Part shown: positions 45,960 through 53,398 of the stretch, in pieces
Numbering within the stretch: the stretch's first letter is position 1
Layout of the letters: each line of letters starts with the position of its first letter
Source: Shewanella sp. HN-41
Lineage (GTDB): Bacteria; Pseudomonadota; Gammaproteobacteria; Enterobacterales; Shewanellaceae
Reading direction: 5' to 3'
NCBI RefSeq assembly: GCF_000217915.1
Contig: NZ_AFOZ01000043.1
Coordinates: 62,001 to 126,000 of the forward strand
DNA length: 64,000 nt
Position numbers and translations under genes: made by a program
Notes under the pieces: model-generated
Database searches by the model: none
Seen by the model: only the letters and a program-made list of their open reading frames with translations
Told to the model about the DNA's origin: nothing

Positions 45960-46499
45960 CAATAAATGGTGATCGGTGTGTTTGATAAAAACGGAATCTA
46001 TTTTGAGCACTCAGAAAGCTGGCAGTTAACTGAAGAGCTTTGGGATGATGATATTTCCACATTAACATTCGAGGATGAAAATGGGATATATATGATTGAC
46101 ATCTACCATGCTGGGAAAGGGCCAGAACTATTGGATTATGCAAATAAACACTTTTCCTGTTTTAAAAAAGAGCTTCCGTTCCTATCTAAAATCATTGGCG
46201 ATCCAGTCATCACAAATATTTCTGTTGATGGAGTTTCTGGTTTGACGTTGGAGTTTATGGTTAAGTCATTTTTTCTATTAAAAACTAACTATCTAAACCC
46301 AATATTTAGAGTTTCAAGCCAGAAAAGTATTAGCTTTATTTCTGCGCAATACCCAAAATCAGAAGGCAACGAGTTGTCGGTGGGGCTAGGTCAAGTATTG
46401 GCAAGTTACCATGCAAACTAGTGAAGACCATAACAAAGCCTGTCAGCACCGCTCTCTGCGGTCGCAGGACCTCGTTTCGCTCGGCCGCTGCTGGCGGCG
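45954..46499 (+). mobile_element. Integron gene cassette B
   Basis: It starts with TTATGGC directly after cassette A. GTTATGG is the exact complement of CCATAAC (46428-46434), the R'' of its own attC. The single gene fills the cassette. Length is 546 bases, normal for a cassette. Confidence 0.78.
45966..46421 (+). CDS. Hypothetical protein of cassette B
   Basis: A 151-residue protein of unknown function, starting 12 bases after the cassette junction and ending six bases before the attC R'' box, as is typical of cassette genes. No ribosome binding site is visible before the ATG. It is AT-rich, and begins with alternating hydrophobic residues (MVIGVFDKNGIYFEHSESWQ) that suggest an alpha/beta fold. 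It has no signal peptide and no motif that I recognise. Confidence 0.6.
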   Translation: MVIGVFDKNGIYFEHSESWQLTEELWDDDISTLTFEDENGIYMIDIYHAGKGPELLDYANKHFSCFKKELPFLSKIIGDPVITNISVDGVSGLTLEFMVKSFFLLKTNYLNPIFRVSSQKSISFISAQYPKSEGNELSVGLGQVLASYHAN

Positions 46500-46505
46500 T
46501 TGGTA
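46428..46505 (+). repeat. attC site B
   Basis: R'' CCATAAC, stem CAGCA/TGCTG, and R' GTTGGTA (46499-46505). The 25 bases at 46471-46495 are identical to 50476-50500 in attC C, so the two sites share an origin. Confidence 0.7.
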
Positions 46506-46710
46506 TGACTCCCCACGTCAAGCAGAGCGCACGAATATCGGCCTAATTATTTAAGCCTTATTTTTACGTGACTCAAAAGGATTGAGTTAATGCAGTAGAT
46601 GAAGCAAGTAACTTCGTCGGTTGTCATGCTGATATCCGTGGATTACTTATCTTTCGGCAAGCTGATAGTGCCCGAGATAACCTTCTAAGATGCTTGCAAG
46701 CACTTTGACA

Positions 46711-46736
46711 ACACCCGCAATCGCGGGTGTTTTTTT
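46711..46736 (+). terminator. Rho-independent terminator
   Basis: ACACCCGC-AATC-GCGGGTGT followed by seven T. No complete gene precedes it, so it probably belongs to a decayed cassette or gene. Confidence 0.85.
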
Positions 46737-46981
46737 ATCTGTACGGCAATAGATATTTCAGTCTGGTAAAACTTGTTAAGCAACTGTTATTTAGGTAATC
46801 TTTTACAAGCAGCCGGAATCAGGAAGACCCAGGTCAAGGATAAACACTCAGGAAAGGCACTTTTTGCCTCGCATTATCCCCGCCACCCTAAGGGTAATAA
46901 AGCCCACTAAAGGAAAGCCTTAACACATTGTTTTTTCATGGCTTAGATGCCATTTATAATCAAAGGAGTCCTGCGGTAACT

Positions 46982-47044
46982 ATGTCCGTTGCCAGCCAAT
47001 CGTCAAACAAAATCACGCTCAACCCAGACGGTCCAATGGGCTGA
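46982..47044 (+). pseudogene. 20-codon frame, possible truncated gene start
   Basis: ATG after AAAGGAG (46962-46968, spacing rather long) and a TATAAT box; the frame reads MSVASQSSNKITLNPDGPMG and then stops. The promoter and ribosome binding site suggest a real gene start whose remainder was lost. Confidence is low. Confidence 0.25.
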
Positions 47045-47159
47045 CAGTACCAACATAATGTTGTCCCTGCACGTAGGTGTAAATAACTTAGCCAGACACG
47101 GATGTATCACAACATATACTTTCTAAACACTGATGATTCGTTACGTAAGTAGGATAATT

Positions 47160-50100
47160 ATGCGTATTTTCCCCCAGCTACGCCCTGCTCGGCTCACCAA
47201 TGCGCTCTTTTTCTTTTTATGGGCAAACCTCACCTTTGCCGCTTTACCCAATTCATCCCTCAATCATATGTCCTACCAGACCTGGGATCAGAGCAACGGC
47301 CTACCGCAAATTTCAGTCAATGACATGGTATTCGGACCACAGGGGCGTTTATGGGTTGGTACCGAGCGAGGGCTGGCTCGTTTCGACGGAAACACCTTCA
47401 CGCCCGTCGATATTCTCAGTCACCCGGCATTCAAAGCCAACTGGATAACCCGGCTTTTTAGCGACAATAACAAACGACTTTGGATCGGCACAATTAAAAA
47501 CTTGGCAGTATTGGAGAATGGGCAGTTCAAGGCGGTTACTACAGCAACAAACCATCATAGCGGGCGAATCAATGACATCACCCAAACTAAAGATGGTGAC
47601 CTGTGGTTTGCCGCAGACACCTTGCTAAAGCTCGAACAAGACCACCTTGCACCGGTACAGGGTTGGCAAGGAAGTCCCACAGCGCTGTTATCCATAGAGA
47701 ACAGGGTCTGGGTTGCAAGCCAAAGTCGACTCAGCCTCCTCGAAAACGGTACTTGGCAGCACTTTGATCTTCCAGAAAAGTGGCATCAAACACGTATCAC
47801 AGGGCTGGCCTATGCTCAGAACACGCTTTGGCTTGGAACTAGTAATGGCCTATTGACGTTTATAAACGGTCAATTCGGTACTATCCCACTTCCCCAGGAT
47901 AAAGTTGCGGACCTTTATATCCGTAATATCGTAGCCGATGACGATGATGTTTTGCTCAGCACGTACAGCAGTTTTTATCGTCTGAGAAATAAAAAAGTAA
48001 TCGAGCATCTGGAATCTGGCGATGCCAGTTTTCTTCCCAGGGCAATGCGTATTCTACCCGAACGTAATGGTGTATGGATTGCCAGTCTGACCGAGGGATT
48101 GCGTCATTATTGGGCCGATAATGCGGTTGTTTACAGTACCAAAGATAATGCCCCCGACAATTTGGTCTGGTCGATGACACCTGCTGGCAACAATGTTCTG
48201 TTCGGCACGGCAAAAGGCGTAGGTATTTGGCAACAGGGCACTATCTCAACCTTTATTGAACCGGATGATTTGCCCGATCCGATCGCCTATTCCTTACTGA
48301 CGGACAGTCAAAAGCGGGTCTGGGTTGGTACGTTTCATGGTTTAGCTCGCTATTCTGAAACAGGGCAGCTGCAACACACTTACTCCAGCCTGTCACAGGT
48401 TAAAGTAAACGGCATGTTGGAAGACAACCGGCACCGAATTTGGATCGCTACTGCCGACGGACTGTATCGGATTAACGAGGATAAGGTACATAAATTCGGT
48501 GATTCCGACGGTTTAACAGAGACTGCATTTAGAGCGATCCTCGAAATCAGTGACGATGAAATGTGGATAGGCTCGGAAAATGGCCTGTTTCGCTATTCTA
48601 AAGGTACGTTCACCCGGGTCAATGAACCGGAACTCAAACAAGTCCTGATCTCCTCCCTAGCACTGCTGAACAACGGAAATCTGGCTGTCGGCACCTATGA
48701 TCACGGTTTGTATATCTATGGCCGTGACGGATGGACCCGCTACACCCAACAAAATAATCTCCCAATAACCACGGCCTTTTCACTGGAAGTATATGCAGAT
48801 CAACTTGTTGTCAGCACACCGGACGGGGTCTATTCAATTTGGCAAAATGATCTGAAAGAACACCCAAATGCCGACTATCAACTACCGCTCCGGTTTTTAC
48901 TCTACGACCCAGGACGCAGGCCCGGCCGTTCAACTATCCGCTGCTGCAACGGTATGGGCAACGGAAAAAGTGCTTTGTTGGAAAATGATGCCTTTTTCCC
49001 TTCATCACAAGGATTGGTTAAAATCGATTTGGCAAACGCCGGCGCAGCCCTGCCCCATGCCAACTTCGACGTTTATCACTGGGACGATAAAAAACTGCCT
49101 GTCAACGCAAATAACACCTTACCCGTGGGAGAGCGGAGAATGTACATCAGTTACAGTGCAAACGATTTCCGAGACGGCCCGTTATTAAATTACCGCTATC
49201 GTATTGTAGGCCTTAACGAACATTGGCGAGACATAGGAGAAAAACGCAGTATCGACATTGAAAATTTGCCCGTCGGTCAAATCGAATTTGAGGTACAAGC
49301 GCGAAGACCTTTTGAAGCATGGGGGCCCACTGCAACAGCCCGCTTTACGGTTCCACCACGTTTCACCGAAACCCTGACTTTTGAAGTGCTTGTTCTGCTG
49401 CTTACTATAGGCACTATCATAGTGTTTATTCGCTGGCGACTCACAGCCCTGTCTCGGCAAGCCGCTGAATTGGAAAAAATTGTTGCCGAACGAACCGAAT
49501 CACTGGCCAAAGCCAACGATGCGCTTAAGCTCGCCAGCAATACCGATCCCTTAACGGGACTTCGCAATCGCCGTTTTATGTTGGATCAGATAGATAATTT
49601 AGCTGCCACTATCAGCCGCCAGCGCACCAAACACGATCCTCAAGCGTGTCTCGGCTTTTTGCTCATCGATATTGACCACTTTAAGCGAGTGAACGACCAC
49701 TATGGCCACGCTATCGGCGATGAAGTATTGAAAACAGCAAGTAAAACAATATCTTCTTGTATGCGTGACGAGGAATATGTGCTGCGCTGGGGAGGAGAGG
49801 AATTTTTAATTGTCGCGCCACACACGCATCACGATACCTTGCCCATCATCGCCGAGCGGGTAAGAAGCGCAATCGAGTCCACCGAATGCGATCCCCGCAT
49901 CACTATTTCTGTCGGGTTTGCCAGTTGGCCACTTACCGGAGCCCCGGCCGATCACGCTTGGGACAATGCTGTGGAAATGGCCGATCATGCCTTGTACTGT
50001 GCGAAGCGCGCAGGCCGAAATCGCTGTGCAGAACTGTGTCTGTCCGCGATTCCTAAATCAGCATGGCCCGAACACATCGGCATGGAACAGGTAGAAGCCT

Positions 50101-50165
50101 GGCGACAAGATGGCCTGGCCAAGGTCTTGTTTACCAACGCCAAAGATTTAGTCTCTACCCCGTGA
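47160..50165 (+). CDS. Two-component-regulator propeller sensor diguanylate cyclase
   Basis: Makes c-di-GMP in response to an external signal. A signal peptide (…FFFLWANLTFA) is followed by many W-x-GT-x-x-GL propeller repeats (Reg_prop) to ~residue 590, a Y_Y_Y domain, a membrane segment near 738-758, a coiled coil and a GGDEF domain with an intact GGEEF active site near 878-882. The product-inhibition site before it reads RDEE, not RxxD, so feedback inhibition may be absent. The frame opens at 47133 but ATG at 47160 fits the signal peptide. It lies between attC B and attC C, an interval of 4 kb, which is unusually long for one cassette. Confidence 0.88.
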   Translation: MRIFPQLRPARLTNALFFFLWANLTFAALPNSSLNHMSYQTWDQSNGLPQISVNDMVFGPQGRLWVGTERGLARFDGNTFTPVDILSHPAFKANWITRLFSDNNKRLWIGTIKNLAVLENGQFKAVTTATNHHSGRINDITQTKDGDLWFAADTLLKLEQDHLAPVQGWQGSPTALLSIENRVWVASQSRLSLLENGTWQHFDLPEKWHQTRITGLAYAQNTLWLGTSNGLLTFINGQFGTIPLPQDKVADLYIRNIVADDDDVLLSTYSSFYRLRNKKVIEHLESGDASFLPRAMRILPERNGVWIASLTEGLRHYWADNAVVYSTKDNAPDNLVWSMTPAGNNVLFGTAKGVGIWQQGTISTFIEPDDLPDPIAYSLLTDSQKRVWVGTFHGLARYSETGQLQHTYSSLSQVKVNGMLEDNRHRIWIATADGLYRINEDKVHKFGDSDGLTETAFRAILEISDDEMWIGSENGLFRYSKGTFTRVNEPELKQVLISSLALLNNGNLAVGTYDHGLYIYGRDGWTRYTQQNNLPITTAFSLEVYADQLVVSTPDGVYSIWQNDLKEHPNADYQLPLRFLLYDPGRRPGRSTIRCCNGMGNGKSALLENDAFFPSSQGLVKIDLANAGAALPHANFDVYHWDDKKLPVNANNTLPVGERRMYISYSANDFRDGPLLNYRYRIVGLNEHWRDIGEKRSIDIENLPVGQIEFEVQARRPFEAWGPTATARFTVPPRFTETLTFEVLVLLLTIGTIIVFIRWRLTALSRQAAELEKIVAERTESLAKANDALKLASNTDPLTGLRNRRFMLDQIDNLAATISRQRTKHDPQACLGFLLIDIDHFKRVNDHYGHAIGDEVLKTASKTISSCMRDEEYVLRWGGEEFLIVAPHTHHDTLPIIAERVRSAIESTECDPRITISVGFASWPLTGAPADHAWDNAVEMADHALYCAKRAGRNRCAELCLSAIPKSAWPEHIGMEQVEAWRQDGLAKVLFTNAKDLVSTP

Positions 50166-50439
50166 CAGGGGGAATTCCGTCAATCATTATTACGCTCATT
50201 CTGGTGATTTTTCGCGCCAACCTTTGAAGTGCATGACCAGGGTATCCAACTGTTTGGTGAGCGTGTCTATCTGCTATTAAAGGGGTTTAAGTATGGTCTT
50301 GATGGACGCATGAAGGGGCTTGGGCAGGATTTGCAGGCGTTTTTCTCCATGGTGGACATCTCCAGCAATTCAATTGGGGGCGCCTGCCAAACATCGAGCT
50401 GCAGCATGAAGACCCTCAATTGATCCAAAAACAAACGGA
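50166..50439. other. Gap between the diguanylate cyclase gene and attC C
   Basis: A 64-codon open frame at 50229-50423 has no ribosome binding site and no similarity I can recall; it may be a gene remnant. No repeats were noticed. Confidence 0.4.
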
Positions 50440-50510
50440 ATTAACCATACAAGACCAGCCAGCACCGCTCTGGATCTCGTTTCGCTCGGCCGCTGCTGGC
50501 TGCGTTAGCC
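50440..50510 (+). repeat. attC site C
   Basis: Stem CAGCCAGCA (near 50456) pairs with TGCTGGCTG (near 50494); R' is GTTAGCC (50504-50510). The R'' region (CCATACAAG) is worn and does not match the R' at 46499. The middle 25 bases equal those of attC B. Confidence 0.7.
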
Positions 50511-50992
50511 ATGCAAAGGAATTGCATGAGTGTCGTAACTAGCATCAAAAAATTGATTTGGAATTTTGGAGCAATCCGTTTTTGGGTTTGGGTTCAAAGT
50601 TATAGGTTTTGGAATGGACCTGTTTTGGCTCGAGGGACCTTCCTTATGTGCATATACGGATGTGGCCGAATTTGCTTCCCCCAATGGCAAGAAGGTTGCC
50701 ACATTAGGTTACTCGGATTGTGGTGCAACGACAAATTGGCAAACAGGTATAAACACCATAGATGTTGAAAGCGGAAAAGAGTTTAATGGCCCCTTAGGGC
50801 TTGGCGGAAAGCCTGAAAATTTAAAAGTGGTGTGGACGGCAGATATATAATTAACTTTTCGTGACTTTCCGATAGATAAGTTACTTTGGTTCAACCAAGA
50901 CTATATGTCGGGTGTAAAAGTCAAAATAGAGGCCTGTATGGCTAACAAGCAAATTCATGCGACGCCAAACCGCGGCGCGGCTGTTTAGGGCG
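50505..50992 (+). mobile_element. Integron gene cassette D
   Basis: GTTAGCCAT at its left junction (50504-50512) is the perfect 9-base complement of ATGGCTAAC (50938-50946), the R'' of its attC. The length is 488 bases. It carries one gene, with a frameshift. Confidence 0.8.
50526..50850 (+). pseudogene. Hypothetical cassette D gene with one-base frameshift
   Basis: AAGGA lies seven bases before the ATG at 50526, 21 bases after the cassette junction. The first frame (MSVVTSIKKLIWNFGAIRF) becomes wrong at a T5 run (50579-50583). Removing one T joins it to an open frame ending at 50850, giving a coherent 107-residue protein (middle part MDLFWLEGPSLCAYTDVAEF, end LKVVWTADI). The function is unknown. 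The break may be a sequencing error, since three other homopolymer shifts occur in this window. Confidence 0.6.
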
Positions 50993-50998
50993 TTAACG
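50938..50998 (+). repeat. attC site D
   Basis: R'' GGCTAAC (50940-50946), a GC-rich imperfect stem in the middle, R' GTTAACG (50992-50998). Length is about 60 bases. Confidence 0.72.
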
Positions 50999-51576
50999 CT
51001 CAGGAGAAATATGCGTCTTTTTCAAGCTTCAGTAACAATCCTCCTTGCGACTTCGATGGCCACTTCTGTGGCCTTTGCTGCAGAGTCCTCCGGAGCCCGA
51101 CCGGCCCTGCTGAAAGCGCTCGACGGTCAATGGGTGATGGTTGGCGACGTCATGGGCAAGCCGGTCCAGTACGACATGGAGGCGTCCCCTACCCTCCAGG
51201 GAACTTTCACGGAGATTCATATGAATGACGTGCAAGTGCCGTCCCAGTACGAGGCGCGGGTGTTCATCGGCGCGGACAAGGATCACCAGGTTATTGCCCA
51301 TTGGCTTGATAGCTTCGGCGGCAAGTACTCGGTTCCTCATGGCACTGGGTCTATCTCCGGCAACTCCGTTGTCTTCAACATTCCCTATCCAGGTGGGCAG
51401 TTCCGCGACACTTTGATCTTCCAGCCAGCGCAACAGACTTGGACGCTGTCCATCGAGGCCGCCCAGCCTGATGGCTCTTGGAAGCACTTCGCCAAGTACA
51501 ACATTCGGCGCAAGTCGGCTGAGCGCTAACAATTCATTCAAGCCGAAACCGCTTCGCGGCTCGGCCTAATTCAGGC
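50993..51576 (+). mobile_element. Integron gene cassette E
   Basis: The left junction GTTAACGC (50992-50999) complements GCGCTAAC (51523-51530) with one mismatch. The right R' is degenerate (CTTAATC instead of GTTRRRY), so this is the last recognisable cassette and its outer junction may not recombine. Confidence 0.7.
51011..51529 (+). CDS. Exported hypothetical protein of cassette E
   Basis: GGAG five bases before the ATG at 51011 decides the start, 18 bases after the cassette junction; the stop codon overlaps the attC. A signal peptide (MRLFQASVTILLATSMATSV, cleavage after AFA) leads a 172-residue beta-rich protein with LDGQWVMVGDVMGKPVQYDM and HWLDSFGGKYSVPHG. I recall similar small secreted proteins in gene cassettes but no known function. 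Its GC content is clearly higher than that of the cassette A and B genes, which points to a different source. Confidence 0.75.
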   Translation: MRLFQASVTILLATSMATSVAFAAESSGARPALLKALDGQWVMVGDVMGKPVQYDMEASPTLQGTFTEIHMNDVQVPSQYEARVFIGADKDHQVIAHWLDSFGGKYSVPHGTGSISGNSVVFNIPYPGGQFRDTLIFQPAQQTWTLSIEAAQPDGSWKHFAKYNIRRKSAER

Positions 51577-51582
51577 TTAATC
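51523..51582 (+). repeat. attC site E (right end degenerate)
   Basis: R'' GCGCTAAC, then AACAATTCATTCAAGCCG and a GC stem around CGCTTCGCGG; this is the classical pattern of Pseudomonas-type attC sites. The last box reads CTTAATC, so the cut G is lost. Confidence 0.72.
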
Positions 51583-52272
51583 CAGAGAGATTTGCGAGAC
51601 GACCGTCCACCCCATGGCCGCTTTTTGGCATCCATGCCATCGCGGCGTTGGTGAATCCATTATCATCAGACAGAGCGGCCCTGCATCCAAGGGCGGGCTC
51701 GAACAACATCCCGGTTTAACTGCCAGTTCGCCTTCCATGGCTCTCGTTCATAAACTTAGAAACCCTAGGTTTCGATTCACAGTGTCGACGAGTGAGCGCC
51801 ATGGCAAGCCTGTAAGTGAATGTTATTATTTGAGCTAAACGACATGCGCCTTAATTGGGGATACCTTAATTGGGGATACATAATGCGGGTCAATTAGGCC
51901 ACACCATCAAACAAGTCACTCTGGCCAGTAATTGGCCCACTCTGCGCTAGATTACAAACTAGTATTATGCTCAAACATGGAAGTTTGGCTAAGCGAGGGA
52001 TGAAACAGAATGCTCACTATAATCAGCTGCCGTTGCCCATAGATTAAACCAGCCACTTTCAGCGCAGACACTAACGCTAAACACACTGTTCACCTTCGCA
52101 CTCAATACAAAGCTATGCATTAAGACCGTGATTTAGCAGTTCATTATTTATGATGTTTTTTATTTAGCGGTTTCCTTTAGCACTAACCTAAATGCACTAC
52201 ACTTCAGTATGATAATGGTTGTTTTATCGACTCACTATATTTAATTAAAAATCAGTTATGTAGGGTTAAAGC
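51583..52272. other. 690-base region without a supported gene
   Basis: The region follows the last cassette. A CGGCGTTGGTG near 51645 could be the rest of a further attC. A 15-base unit is repeated twice at 51849-51878. The final 200 bases are AT-rich and should hold the promoter of the GAF-GGDEF gene. The open frame 51614-51838 has no start signals. Confidence 0.45.
51849..51878. repeat. Tandem repeat, two perfect copies of 15 bases
   Basis: The unit CCTTAATTGGGGATA is present twice without a gap. It resembles short motifs left near REP-type or Y1-transposase elements, but no transposase is present. Confidence 0.6.
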
Positions 52273-53262
52273 ATGCCATCACGTGAGCAACTGCTACAGG
52301 TTATTAATATTCAGTCTGAAATAGCTAAGCTAGGGCTAGATTTAGGCGGGGTCATGCAATATGTCGTAGAGCAAACACTACCTTTGATTGATGCAGATGG
52401 CGCCGCGATTGAACTAGTCGAAGATGGTGATATGGTGTACCGGGCGGCTTCGGGCATAGCCGCACCTCAGCTTGGACTACGACTAAAGATTGATGCTAGC
52501 TTATCTGGTTTATGTATTAAAACGGGAGAGGTACTCGCCTGCTTCGATGCAGCTACGGATACTCGGGTCGATCACGCCGCCTGCAATAAAGTCGGTTTGC
52601 GCTCTATGCTGGTCATGCCCCTAAAGTACCAAGGTGCCACCGTTGGCGTGCTTAAAGCCGTATCGCGGCATGTCGGTAAGTTTCAACAACCGGATATCAC
52701 ACTGCTAAATATGCTATCGGAAGTCGTGGCTGCCGCCATGTATTTTTCGGTCAAATACGATAACGATAATTTGTTCTTCAAAGCCACGCACGACAGTATG
52801 ACTGGCCTCGCCAACCGCGCATTGTTTATGGACCGACTACACAATGCAATAGCTCGAGCGAAGCGCGAACAACTCTCCACAGGCCTGTTAATGATGGATA
52901 TGGACGGGCTGAAACAGATCAACGATATGCATGGTCACCGTGCTGGAGATGCCGTGCTGTTGGAACTTGCCAAACGCCTGCGACAGACAACCCGCGACAC
53001 AGATCTCGCGGCCCGACTCGGCGGGGATGAATTCGGCATGATTTTAACACCACTGGAAAGCCCAGATGCAGTCACAGCGGCGCTCCTACGTATCGAAGCG
53101 GCCATGGTGCCACCTTTGACATTTGAAGGCAGCAACTACCAGTTACAAGTCAGCATTGGTGCCGTCGTATTGCCACTGGATGGTATGGAAGCCGACAAAC
53201 TGCTGGAGCTGGCAGATCAACGCATGTATGCGATGAAACATTTACACAAAAATAAGCCCTAA
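52273..53262 (+). CDS. GAF-GGDEF diguanylate cyclase
   Basis: A cytoplasmic c-di-GMP synthase of 329 residues. The N-terminal GAF domain (~15-160) is the sensor. The GGDEF domain begins at DSMTGLANRALF and has the active site GGDEF near 249-253. The inhibitory site RDTD lies five residues before it, so product feedback is likely. No membrane segment is present. It is a second GGDEF gene within 5 kb of the propeller-sensor cyclase; the two differ in feedback sites. Confidence 0.92.
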   Translation: MPSREQLLQVINIQSEIAKLGLDLGGVMQYVVEQTLPLIDADGAAIELVEDGDMVYRAASGIAAPQLGLRLKIDASLSGLCIKTGEVLACFDAATDTRVDHAACNKVGLRSMLVMPLKYQGATVGVLKAVSRHVGKFQQPDITLLNMLSEVVAAAMYFSVKYDNDNLFFKATHDSMTGLANRALFMDRLHNAIARAKREQLSTGLLMMDMDGLKQINDMHGHRAGDAVLLELAKRLRQTTRDTDLAARLGGDEFGMILTPLESPDAVTAALLRIEAAMVPPLTFEGSNYQLQVSIGAVVLPLDGMEADKLLELADQRMYAMKHLHKNKP

Positions 53263-53398
53263 AAGTAGAGGGCGCCAACCCTAGCGTGAAACGGATAACC
53301 TATTGCTGAAGCAAGAATAACGTACTGATAGCAAAGCCATCACCCCAATTGCTGCTACACTCAAATTCTGTGCAATATCTCTACAAAAGGATTTGTTT

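Larger units (their letters stand above)
46506..47159. other. 654-base region before the diguanylate cyclase gene
   Basis: No full gene is present. Near 46530-46560 the sequence CGGCCTAATT...AAGCCTTA resembles a worn attC half. A strong terminator is at 46711-46736. A possible promoter -10 TATAAT is at 46955, followed by AAAGGAG and a 20-codon frame at 46982-47044 that looks like the beginning of a truncated gene. Confidence 0.5.

Noticed and set aside
50229..50423. 64-codon open frame between the cyclase gene and attC C
   Set aside because: No ribosome binding site, biased composition and no recognisable similarity; probably a remnant or chance frame.
51614..51838. 74-codon open frame after the last cassette
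   Set aside because: No start signals, composition unlike a protein, and it lies over what may be a decayed attC.
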